DNA from: Echinarachnius parma
Taxonomy: Eukaryota > Echinodermata > Echinoidea > Clypeasteroida > Echinarachniidae
Direction: 5' to 3'
NCBI GenBank assembly: GCA_037951105.1
Contig: JBAMJV010003290.1
Location: 248,001-312,000 of the forward strand
Length of the DNA stretch: 64,000 nt
Numbering within the stretch: position 1 is the first letter of the stretch; every line of letters starts with the position of its first letter. Under the pieces are notes generated by a model that made no database searches, was not told where the DNA came from, and was given only the letters and a program-made list of their open reading frames with translations. Positions 44,591-57,600 of the stretch are shown in pieces. The position numbers were made by a program, and so were the translations under genes.

Positions 44591-44676
44591 GTCGTCCTCC
44601 TCATCATCATCATCTCCTTCTTCATATTCCTCTTCATCCTCCTCTTCTTGCTCTGTCACTTCTGTTTTCTGTTCGT
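44339..44676 (-). CDS. RANBP2: RanBP2-R exon 21: acidic C-terminal tail and stop
   Basis: A CAG acceptor is followed by AC; joined to the G left by exon 20 this makes GAC, giving [20 protein letters not shown], a long poly-Asp run from (GAT)n, then [30 protein letters not shown] and a stop after KIHEY. The perfect phase match and the same arrangement in copy L support it as the true last exon. An acidic tail replaces the vertebrate cyclophilin domain. Confidence 0.82.
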
Positions 44677-47600
44677 CTGTATTGGACAGATAGATAGAGA
44701 CAGAAATACAAGGGTTGAGTTCAAAAGCTAAAAAGCAGTTGCTGGAAAAGTTCTTTAAAACATAAATATTGGTCCAACTACAGTCAAACATGTGTATAGT
44801 GACAAGATCTATAAAGAGAAACAAGAAAAGTGGATACTGTATTACAGGTGACCTCTATAGAGAGGTTCCATAACATTGTTTTTCTATGCAGGGGATCAAT
44901 TTTGGTGGCCACTTTAGACAGGATGGCTGCTATAGACAGGTGGCCACTAAGACAGGTTTGACTATAATTGATTAGAATGGTACATGTAGCAGTAGTACAA
45001 GAAAATAATCACATCAAGGTGGCAAAATTATATATGAACCTGAAATAATTCCATGCAGAAATGTATTAGCCGAAAGTTCTATACAAAAAATGGTTGTGCC
45101 ACTGAGATCACGACACAATTGCACAAAGTCTGTAAGCCTGCCCTTAGCCCTGTTCGTACTCCATACTTTCCATGTGCAACAACTTTCCATATATGCTTTC
45201 CTTATGCGAAGTAGTTTATGGGGCACATACAGTTAAGAGCACCACATCCTGCAAGTGTCTTGCTGAAAAACACAGCTGTTGGGTGGGGGTTGGGGGGTGG
45301 GGGGTGGAGGTGAAATCCTTACAAAAATAAAGAAATACATAAAATGTGTGCCCCTCCCCCACACAAAAAACAGACAAATAAAAAAAAAAATATGCGTGCC
45401 TTCCCCAATCAGTGGTATCACGCTTCATATTATCTCTGTAGTCATAAACCATACACAAATGTCTATTCATGTACATTATCTAAAGAGTAATTCCACTAAT
45501 GCAACAGTAATGAGAGTCTATTACTATTTAAGACAAATGTAACTAATACACCATGATCAATTTTATAAAAAAGCAAACTTAACAAGAACTTTTTCTTTTA
45601 CATTACAGAAAATACATCAGTAAGAATTTCTAGTGATATGCTTGCAAATTAAATATGCTATAGTACTGTTAACTAATTGTACTATCCATTATGCTTTATA
45701 AGAATGGATTATAGAAGTATTACACTATTATGGACATTACATTACAAACATTACAAAATTACAAATGAGATCACAAAGTTAGGACTTGACGTACATAGAT
45801 GAAAATGGGTTAAACCTGTTGGGCTAGCAATAGTATGTCAAACTAAACTACAATGGACATGAAAATAAATTATACAAAACAAACCATATTCCATTATACA
45901 TCTACATCCAGTAAACGGCCTTTTGGCTATTAATCTGACAGCTAGCCTTTCAAATGAACACATACAAATTCAGCTTGCCCTCTATGGCCTAGTCCCACTA
46001 CAGCGAATCCCTTCCGTTTCCTATCCGTTTTAATATCCGTAAGGTACTAGCAGAACACTGGCAGGAAACGGAATGATGGGGACCAAGTGTGGAATGGACT
46101 AGTTGGGATACTAGTTTTGGCTCCGATTTCGCTTGAAACGAGCTGACATCGGAACACACTAACGTGTAAACGGATCACAACTTAACCCATTGCCTTTGGA
46201 AACCTGATGGACTCCGTATTGACTCTATGGGGATTGCAACATCTAGTAGGGAACAGGTTAACAACTGGATGAAGGAGATGCACACCGCAGTGGGACTACC
46301 CCATTAGTAATGACACAGATTTTCTTCCACATTTGTACGCACAACAGACTATAACATTGAGAGATATGAATACATCATATGAATAACTGACAACAACAGA
46401 CTAGGTGTTTAATCCTTTGAGCGACAAATTGAGTTGAAAGAAAAAAGTGTTAGTGTTTAGCATTGAGAGTGGAAGAAATAAACTTGTATGAGAATATAGT
46501 AGTTCTTGTACAGCATTCTCTAGCTTAATACAGACTACTGTATAATGAATAGCACAACATTATTCATACAATAAGTATAATTAGTAACACCACCAATGAA
46601 CTAACCATCTATCTACACATCAAAAAGTTTGTTTAAAACGAGAGTTTGCATTTTTTTTCCTCCCTGAATAATCCTTACATTAGATCTCCGTAATATTCAT
46701 ACAATACGTATAGTTAGTAACACCACCAAAGAACTAACCATCTATCTACACATCAAAAAGTTTGTTTAAAACGAGAGTTTGCATTTTTTTTCCCTCTCTG
46801 AATTATCCTCACATTAGTCACCTTTGCCGTCAGCAGACGTCGATGTCGATGGTGGGGCATCGCCCGAAAGACTTGTGGGCGTGGCCTGCACAAGACTAGT
46901 GGGTGTGGCCTCCACATCGCCGTCGGTTTTCTCCCCGTCGCCGGCCTCGTTCTGCCTGATCTTCTCCTGCGCCCCTTCGAACTTCTCCTTGAAGGTAGTG
47001 GCCGTTGGGGCGTCTTTGAATTTGATCGCGAGTTGCTCGGAGGTCGGTTCGCCGTCGGAGGCGTCCATCGCGTGCCAGACCCAGGCCCGGTCCGAGCTGG
47101 ACATCGGGTTGAGCGTCATCGTCGTGGTGATGTAGTGGTTGGCGCAAACCTGAGTGGACAGAAGCAGTTTAATAGTTAATTACTTAATTTTTAACCGATC
47201 ACGATTGTAGGCAATCTGTAACTGTGTGCTATGATGTAATAACCTGGAGACATTGTAAGGACAGAATGGCATACTAGAAGACATCAAAAATAATCTTTTT
47301 TTTAAAGCAAACGTACAGTCCGGATGAGTGGGCACCTTTTAATGTTGAAACAGATATATATGGCGCAATTTATAAGTGCTATAGATCAGCATTATCATCA
47401 TCAAAATCATCGTCGTTGTCATCATCATCGTCATCAAAATCATCATCATTGTCGTTATCATCAAATACATTCATCTTCCCTCATCTGCAAATGGACATAT
47501 AACGAGATTCCACTGTACATATATTTTAAAAACTTTATAACATGAGAATAAATCAGCCATAAAAGGGTACAAAACTCATCACAGTTAAAAAGATCATCTG

Positions 47601-50600
47601 TCCAGATCATCTGTTCCATACCTTGTGTATCTGTTCGCGTCGCATCACGATGCGAAACTTGTTCGTCTCGATCTTGATATTCTATGACAAAACTTAGTAA
47701 AATGAGCAAATTAGCCCTAAATGGGTAAATAACCCAATAAAAGTTTAACCCTAACCAGGCCGGGGGGGGGGGGGGGGGGGGGGGGGTGGAATCCACCCCC
47801 CCCTCGACTTTTCGCGCGATAATTCCGCAACGCGCGCAGGTATTGCCGCGCGACTTCATGAGTTTTTTCATTGAAGTCTTGCGCAACTTTTGAGACCAAA
47901 TTTGCGACGACCGGGTATACGGTTCTAAAGTCACGTGACCTTTTGTAAGTGAGCGTCGGCCCGAAAATCGCCAAATTTTGTGATTTGTGTACAAATCCTA
48001 TGGAAATTGATTTTTTCCTATAATAGACAAAACCTTCATTATTTTTCATTCTAATCACTGCAGTCATTTAATTTTGGGCTAAAAGTTGTTGAATAATGGT
48101 TAATAATTTATTCCATCAAAAAAAATAATAAAAAACAAAAGTAAAAAAACAAAGAAATACATAAGAAATTCAAAAAACAAAGAAATACATAAGGAATTTT
48201 TTGGCTGTCGCAATTTTTAATGTTGAAAACCTGATAATAAGGTCATAAAGAATATTCATGCACAAAATTAGCATATTCTGAGCCATATTTAGTGATTTAT
48301 TGACAAAAAGGGGATTTTTGCACAAATTTGCATAATTAATTCGAAATTGATTTTTTTCAAAAAATAACAATGCAATCTTGTAGATTATGTCGCAATCTAT
48401 CTGTGAGCCAAATTTTGTGGCGGCCGCGTGTTCGGCGACCAAGATATCAGGGGGGGGGGGGTGGAATCCACCCCCCCCCCCGGCTATAGCATAGCCAAAA
48501 TAACCCGGCCTGGTTAGGGTTAATAGATTATTCATCCCAAACCTTGTGTATCTGTTCGCGTCGCATCACGATGCGGTACTTGTCTGCCTCTTCAGAGTGC
48601 ATGATCTTGATGTCGCCGACCCCGCGCTCCTTCCACTGCCGCCCCGTGACGTCGAACCGGTAGAGCTTCCCACGGCCGACAAACGCAACGGTCTCCTCCT
48701 CCTCCCCGGTAACCAAGTCGACCTTGTCGGGGAGCTTCACGATTGGCTGGAAGTGAATGTCACACTCTTCCTCTGGGTTCACCTCCTCCCCTGGAAAATT
48801 ACAGAATATAATTAATGAAAGGAACAGTATTATTAATAAAAAGTTAATGACAGGAACAGTTTTATAATCAATTCAAACAAAATAACATTTATTTTCACCT
48901 ACAATCTATGGGCAGCAACTCATCATCATGTATGGGAGCTTTCGGAATGACTGGAAGTCAATGTTCCGTTATTCCATAGGGTTTACTTCCTCCCCTAGAA
49001 ATAACACAAAATATGAATTATAGGTACAATTATTTACTCAATCGATATATTAAAAAAGCAAAATAACTACAGCATGTTATGACTGACAAATGCAACCATC
49101 ATCTCCATCTGGATTATGTTCATACTAGAAAATATAGAAATCATTTCTACCAAAATATAATTTCAACTTCATTTACAACAATAACGATGACCGCAGAAAC
49201 TTTTCTGGAGAAAAGTAGGTCTTACCCTCATGACTCGTAGATGCCGTGGACGTCGATGGTTTGGGCTTTGCTGCTTCCGCTCTTAGGATTTCTGCAAACG
49301 CAGATGAAATCTTGGGGTCGCATGACTTGACCTCTGGCATTGATGTCTGGCTCTCTGCAAATTACAATGAATCATGGAGAAAATGACCAAAATTATTTTG
49401 GGGGGGCTACTTTTAAATTCTGCCTGCATTAAAAATCGCCCTCAGTAATGTGTTTGCATTGATCTCTTTGGGATTTTTCGCTGGTTATTTTTTATGAATT
49501 TCGGAAGCTCTTTTGGGCATTTTGGAGGCTTAATAGACCCGAACCCAGTGTATTTTGTTCTCTGCAATGGATAAAAGTAGAGTCTTAAACTGAACAGCAT
49601 GCATTTATTTACCTGTAGAACTGACGGCAGCTGTTATCTTGGCAACGGCTGCTGCCTTGTTGGTGGCTTTCTGCTCGCTCTCCAGATCATCTTTAGCATT
49701 CTCCACGGCCGCCTTGAACGCCCCCGCCGTATCCGCCGTCTTGAACCGGACGGCCAGCTGCTCCATTTGGGCGATTCCGTCGGACGCGTCCATCGCTGAC
49801 CAGACCCACGATCGGTCGGACCCTGCGTTCGGTTTCAGCGTGAGGCCTGGGGTCACGTAGTGATTGGCACACACTTTGAACACCTGGGGAAAAAGTGGGA
49901 GGGGGGGGGGGGAAACATAACAAATGGATTATATAACAATAATAATAGTTTTGATTTATATAGCGCCTGATATGATATGATATGATCTCGCACTTTACCA
50001 AACCTACGATCGGTCAGATCCCACATGGCATGAGGCCTACTTTCAGGTCTTGAGATTTTGTCATTACAAGCCATTTTTGCATATATATAGAGTCATGTGA
50101 CCTTGACCTTTGACCTCATGGCCCCCCAAACCTAATCCAATCATTACCACCTGATGTGTATGTAACTCATTCCAAGTTTGAAATTGATCCGTCAAACGGT
50201 TCTTGAGATATCGTGAGAAGGATGCTTTTTTGCACATATATTGAGTCCTGCGACCTTGACCTTTCACCTCATGAACCCCAAAATATAATCAGATCATTGT
50301 CACCCCAATATGTACACTCATACCAAGTTTGAAATTGATCCATCAACCGGTTCTAGAGATATCGCGAGAATAAGGCATTTTTGCACATATATTGAGTCCT
50401 GTGACCTTGACCTTTGACCTCATGAACCCCAAAATCTAATCAGATCATTGTCTCCCCAATATATACACTCATACCAAGTTTGAATTTGATCTGTCAACTG
50501 GTTCTGGAGATATCGCGAGAACGAGGCATTTAAAAACATATATTGAGTCATGTGACCTTGACCTTTGACCTCATGAACCCCAAAATCTAATCAGATCATT

Positions 50601-51545
50601 GTCACCCCAATATGTACACTCATACCAAGTTTGAAATTGATCCGTCAACCGGTTCTTGAGATATCGCGAGACGGACGGACAGATGGACGGACGGACGGAC
50701 GGCAACCCGAAAACATAATGCCTCCGGCCACTTAGTTGGCGGTGGCATAAAAATAGCAGGAAACATAAAATATGGATAATAAAATAATAATCATATTTTT
50801 GATTTATATAGCGCCAAATATGAAACAATTTGAACTTACATTAATTATGATATAATGAATCAAAGAAGGATGAAATGAATTACCTGTTCTCGCCTCATGA
50901 CAATCCTATAGGCATGGTCAACAGCGTTGTAGAGGATCTTGATATCCCCAACCCCCCTCTCCTTCCACTGTTTGGAATCCAAATCGTAGCGGAACAGCTT
51001 GGCTCTGTGGCTGAACTTGACTTCTTCCCCTTCCTCTCCTGAAAAGAAAAACAAAATATAACAGAAAATTACAATTTTAATACATTTCACAGACATTTAA
51101 CATGACAAGTGCCATCTATTATCCTCACAGAATTTTTCTTCTTTCTCATCTACATATCTTTTTTTGCACTCATCACTCTTTCTACCGCTTTGATTCCGAA
51201 TCATTATGGAATACCTTGGCTCGGTGGCTGAATTAAACCTCCTCCCCTTCCTCTCCTGAACAAGAAACCAGAACGTCAATGACGTAGCGCTCATCCGCCA
51301 TCTCGCAACATCAAATATCGCAAATTTCATGCGGTACACTTTTCAACTGGTCAAAAAATAAAAATGTGATGCCCTGGAAGGGACATAAAAATTAATTTAA
51401 AAAAAATTAGAGTGAAAAAAATATAAATTTGACGCCCCAGAAGGGACATGGGAAGAAAAAATAAAAAAAAAATAAAAATAAATTTAAAAAAAATAAAAAT
51501 TTAAAAAAAATAAAAAAAAAATAAATAAATTAAAAAAAAAAAAAA

Positions 51546-51613
<68 letters not shown>

Positions 51614-54600
51614 ATACAAAACTACCATAATTAATTAATGGAGAAAAATTTCAAAATTCTGTGTAGAAGTTTAGTGTACCAAAGTTAGCTCTACCAGATA
51701 AAGCAAACCAAATCAAAATCGGTCGAGAAATGAAGGAGAAGAAGCATTTTTTGTGATTTTTGGAATAAATTTGCATAAATTACCATAATTAATTAATGGA
51801 GAAAAATTTCAAAATTCTGTGTAGAAGTTTAGTGTACCAAAGTTAGCTCTACCAGATAAAGCAAACCAAATCAAAATCGGTCAAGAAATGAAGGAGAAGA
51901 AGCATTTTTTGTGATTTCGAATAAATTTGCATAAATTAGCATATATAATGAATTTCACGATTCTGTGTAGAAGTTTTAAATCCCCCTTCTAGCCCTATCT
52001 TATGAAACAATCAGAATCAAAATCGGTTGAAAAATAACGAAGAAGAAGCATTTTGAAAATTGTGGACGGACGGACGGACGGAAGGACGAACGGACGGACG
52101 GACGGACGGACGACGGACGCAACGCCATGGCATAAGCTCATCGGGCCCTTCGGGCCGGATGAGCTAAAAAACACAAGCAAGGTTAAATGACATCTTCAAT
52201 ACTAGGCCAGATCATACCAAAGACGTTATAAATGGTCCGTAATGCTTTCGTGCCAGTCACTCTGCATTCATGTAAAGAGAAGGAAAGTTGAAGGGAAGTA
52301 CTGACCTGTCTTAACTTCGTAGTCATCTGCCAGTTGCACGATGGGCTCGAAGTAGATATCATCCCCCTGCTCGACCACCTCCTCTCCGCCGTCCGTCCCG
52401 GTCGATATCGTCCTCGTCCGACTGTGGGGGCTGCTCGAGAACGACGTCTTCGGGGAGCGTCCCCCTCCCGGCGACTTGGCGGGACTCTTCGCGGTGACCT
52501 CCTTGACATCCATACGGAACGAGAACGACGAGCCCTGTGACTTGGCGAGGTCGGCGAACGTAAGTGCCGGTTTCGTTGTTTCGCCCGACGTCGAGGCTGT
52601 CGGCGTCTCACCACCCAACGACTGAGGAAGTTTGAAAAGACAATGATATTATCAACGCTGGTTATCGTAGTGCCATTATAAAAGAGCTTCAATATCACAA
52701 AATTTGAGTTTGGCAAGGTCAGCAAGCGCGAGTGCCAGTTTTGTTGGGTTTATTCACTTGATGTGTAAAGTAGAAAAGGACCCGTAACATGAAAATTCAC
52801 GATAAATTTTATGATCAAATGATTTATCATACAATTGATGAATTGATCGTATGATTCTTGCATTTTCCATAGAGTTTATAACAGGGCCTATCGGGTTCTT
52901 GTAGGCGATGAGTTAACACCAGTGGTTTTGACAAAGCCATCCAACATATACAGAGACACAGAGCAATCAAGCACATGAAAAGAGCAAAAAATGCCATGAA
53001 AGGAACAAAGGAATCTCTGCGTCAGTATTCCAGGATGCAACCCCTTCCATGTTGATTATTATCAGATTGTCACAAACTGTTGAGTAGTTTTTTGGGGAAT
53101 AAAATCAGAATAAATAATTGATACTTGATTTACTATTCAGTATTGTGCTCAATGATACATAAAAGTCAAGAAATGTTTTTAAATTTAATTTGTTTTAAAA
53201 GTTTTTATCACAAAAAGTGAGAAACATGCAGAGGTTCCAGAAATGTAAGTATAAGTATCAGTACTAATATCAGACCTTAAATGCATCGGAGAATGAGTAG
53301 CCTCCTTGAGCAACAGCAGGTTTTACAGGTGGCTGGATCGCAGCAGTGCCAAAAGCAAATCCTGTAGCAGCAGGAGCAGCTGGGGTCTTCTCGGCTACCT
53401 TCGGAGGGGGGGCACCACTGTCGGGAAATGAAAACTGGGGCAACAAACTACCACTACTGAAGGTAAATTTATCAGTTACGAGGGTACCGCCAGGAGTAGT
53501 GGCACCGGATGTGGTTGTCGGTGCGATAGCGGTTTCTCCTTTGGGCTCGGCGTCGTCTTTCTTGGCAGCGCCGAAGGCGAAGGAGGTTGACTCCGTTTTT
53601 GGCGCAGATGGCGCGCCAAAGTTTGAAGGCGGCTTGAATGTGGCGCTCGGGGCACCACCATCTTTAGCGGTAGTGTCTGCAGTCCCTGTGTTGGACATTT
53701 GTGCCAGGTTGAAACCAGAGGGCACATTGAAGGGTGCACCATCATCACCACCAGATGCACCGCTGCCGGTGCCAGAACCAAATGATACTCCAGTTCCACT
53801 GCCGGCACCTGAACCGAAAGAGAATCCTGTTCCGGTGCTGCCAGAACTGGAACCGAAGCTGAAGCCGGTTGAAGGAGTACTCTCCTGCTGCCCGAGGCTG
53901 AATCCTGCTGGCAGTTTAAAAGCGGCACCAGCAGGGAGACCAGCGGTACCTCCACTTGCACCGGTGGTCGCAGATGTTGGTGCAGGTTCAGCACCTGGTT
54001 GGGCAGAACCACATGCTACGCAAGCCAGTGAATCCACAGAGTTATTTGAGTAGCACTCGTCGCAATCCCACGTTCCAGACTTGTTGGCGAATCTTGCTGC
54101 AATGGCACCACCAGCAGCACCTACACTCGCGGCTGAAGGGGCGAATTTCGGCGCAGCAGGAGGTGCAGAAACTGGCTTGGATGAACCTGGTTGTGCGGAG
54201 CCACAGGCAACGCAGGTTGGTGATTCTGCAGAGTTGTTTGAGTAGCAGCCGTCGCATTCCCACGTTCCAGACTTCTTGGCAAACCTTGATGCGATACTCG
54301 ATGGAGCCTGTGGAGAGCAAGAAAAAACATTTTAAGAAATCTTAATTAACAAGAGATACATTTGTATAATGTTTTTGTAATTCTGTGTACTTTTACATAT
54401 TTTATTTTTTGTGATGGATATCATGCTTTGTCTGTCATTGTCAAATAATTCCGCTTGTGTTTTTTATTCACCTCTTGCTTTTTATCACCTCCCATCAACA
54501 ATCCAAGGAGCTGTGGGTTGGCTTTCGTTGCCGGGCTTTCTGGCTTCTGCACAAGATTAATCGAATGACAAGAAAACAAGATCAATACATTGAGGTTTAA

Positions 54601-57600
54601 TAAAGTTGAACAGATTACACAACACAACAAAATTGAATCTTTATTATAATCACCTCCGCTGCCATCAAAATCATGATCCTAATCACCATCATCTTTGTTG
54701 TCATCTTCATTACCATCACCATATCGACATCATCAGCATAACTTTCCTTCTTTTTCTTGTCATCATCATCAACATCATCATCATTATCAACATCATCACC
54801 ATCACCATTGTCATCATCATTATCATCATCATCATAGTCATCATCGTCACCATCATCATTAACATTGTCATCATCTTTATCATTGTCATAATCATTATCA
54901 TCGTCATCATCAATGTTGTCATCGTCGTCATTGTCATCATCATTAACATTGTCATCATCACTCTCCTCTTCCTTATCACTATCATCATCATCACCCCTCT
55001 CCTCTTCCTTAACACTATCATCATCGTCATCATCATCATCATCGTCATCATCATCATCATCGTCATCATCATCATCATCATTACCCCTCTCCTCTTCCTT
55101 ATCACTATCATCATCATCATCATCATCTATCTATCCTCACCTGCGCACTTCCCAAGAGCAAACTGGTCAGTTCAGGGTTGGCTTCCGAGACCGAGGGTGT
55201 CACGCTGTCTTTCTTGGGCTACACGACAATGGAACAAAATATGAATATAAATTCATGGTACAAAATATGAATATAAATTCATGGAACAAAATATGAATAT
55301 AAATTCATGGAACAAAATATGAATATAAATTCATGGAACTACTGCATATAAGATCTTTGCACACTCTGCAGTAAGTCAATGGGAGTAACGATACAATTTT
55401 GTCTTAATTTTTTGTGGTTGCTATGGTACAGAGTATGCGATAATGCTGCATCTCAAAAAAAAAACATGACAATTTACCCATTGCTTGAGACAAGGTGATG
55501 TAGGTTGTATATTATATATAAACTTGTGGTATTAAATTTATTTTTTCAGGAAAAAAGGCACCTTAGCATTTTACTAAGCATTAATTATTATAAACAAAAC
55601 AAACAGAGTACAGATCTACTATTCACAGCAAATCTACTGTTCAGCATCACATTGAATAGAATCAAATAAGATTAGAAATTAGTTCACAAAACAAAAGTTC
55701 AAAAATACACTTTTCTAATAGTTTATAAACATCAAGAAAAATAGTATGTGTGTGTGCAAATGAGATATAATGTATATATTCAATCAAGTCATTTTGGAAA
55801 TAGGGGCATCCCGAAAAGCTATAATGCTTGAGTGGTTTGACCACCTGTCATAAATATACATGTACATATACAGTTTCCTTTATGTGGGAAGTTCAAAGTT
55901 ATTTGCCTGGTTTAATTCTAGTCGAGATTTACGCATATATTACTCGTAGTTGAACAGAAATGTCAGTCGCCAGATTGGGCAAACAATCGAGTCCATTTGT
56001 GAAATTGTACTTGCCCAACATAAATTCTGGCAAGTGCTATTGACAGCCCTGCAAAAGGTCACCCTGGACAAAACCAGTCTCCAACTATCAACCATCCTTT
56101 GCTTCTGTACAAAATGATTTACAAATTAAGAAGGACTCTAGAGGACCTACCTCGACTTTCTGGCCGAGCATGTTCTGCGCCTTGTCAAACGCCTCCTTGA
56201 AGCGGCGCGCGTCCTCCGCGTGTTTGAACTTGACGCACAGCTGCTCGTCTTTGGCCTCCTCCTCGGAGAAGTCGACGGCGACCCACACCCAGGACGTCTC
56301 GGACGACTGCATGGGCTTCAGCTCCATCTCCTTAGTGATCCAGTGATTCGCGCAGAGCTAAGGGGAGGTCAAAGGTCAATATTTATACGAAAAACAATGT
56401 TTTAGCGATTATGAAAATGAGGAACAGTGGCAAAATTAAAACTCAGGACATCTCAGATGACTGCATGAGCTTCAGCTCCATCTCCTTGGTGATCCAGTGG
56501 TTTGCACGCAACTGAGGGGAGGTCAAAGGTCAAAGGTAAATGGTCAAATGTAATCAAGATTTATTTTTCATGTTACAGGTAAAAATATAAGCACTGAGGC
56601 AATATTTCCAAAAATTTAATCCTACAATCTCTCCCAAGACTGCATGGGTTTGACCTCCATCTTCTCGATGATCCATTAGTATGTACACAACTGAGTGGGA
56701 GGTCAAAGGTCAATATTTAATTTGTTTTTCCGATTAAGAAAATGAGGAGCAGTGGCAAAATTAAAACTCGGGACGTTTTGGATGACTGCATGGGTTTCAG
56801 CTCCATCACCTTGGGGATCCATTGGTTTGAACACAACTGAGGGAGGTCAAAGGTCAGAGGTCAATATTTATATGAAGAACAATTCATATTTCCCACTTTG
56901 AATATGAAAAACAGTTGCAAAACTAAAACTCAGGACGTCTCAGATGACTGCATGGGTTTCAGACCCATCTCCTTGGTGATCCAGTGATTTGCACACAACT
57001 GAGGGAGGTCAGAGGTCAGAATTAAAAGGTTTAAGGTCGAGTTGCAAAGTTCCAAAAAAACAACTCAATGTCTCAGACAACTGCATAGGTTTCACTTCCT
57101 TCCTTGGACTTAGGTTAATAAAGGATAAATTGTTGTCAGAGAGAAGATCAAAAACCCAGATAAACGCCACGTCACTCACCTTATAGACCAAGCATGGTGG
57201 CATAGCGGTTAGAGTGTCCGCTTCATGCACAGGAGGTCCCGGGTTCAAACCCAGACCGGGTCATACCAAAGACTTTTAAAATGGTACCTTCTGTCTTCTA
57301 GCCAGGCGCTAGGCAGTTATAGTATGGAGAAGGGAGATTTAATCACACAAGTTACCAGAGGACTGGCCCACTTCTGTACATTCTACATTTAATAGTAGAT
57401 GTGTGGCCTAGGGCTAATGAATCTGAGATAGGCGCCGCCTTATGTGCCAAAATTGGCACGGTAAGGACTTTAAACTCACCTTATAGATCTGATCCCTCCT
57501 CATCAGGACGCGAGCGGTGCCCGTCCTGGGGTTGCGGTGAATCTTGATATCGCCGACCCCCCGTTCCTTCCACGCCTTGAGGTCGCTGGCGTAGCGGTAG

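Noticed and set aside
44339..47149. Vertebrate-type cyclophilin domain at the RanBP2 C-terminus
   Set aside because: I looked for its conserved motifs downstream of RBD3 in both copies and saw none; the acidic exon ends the gene.
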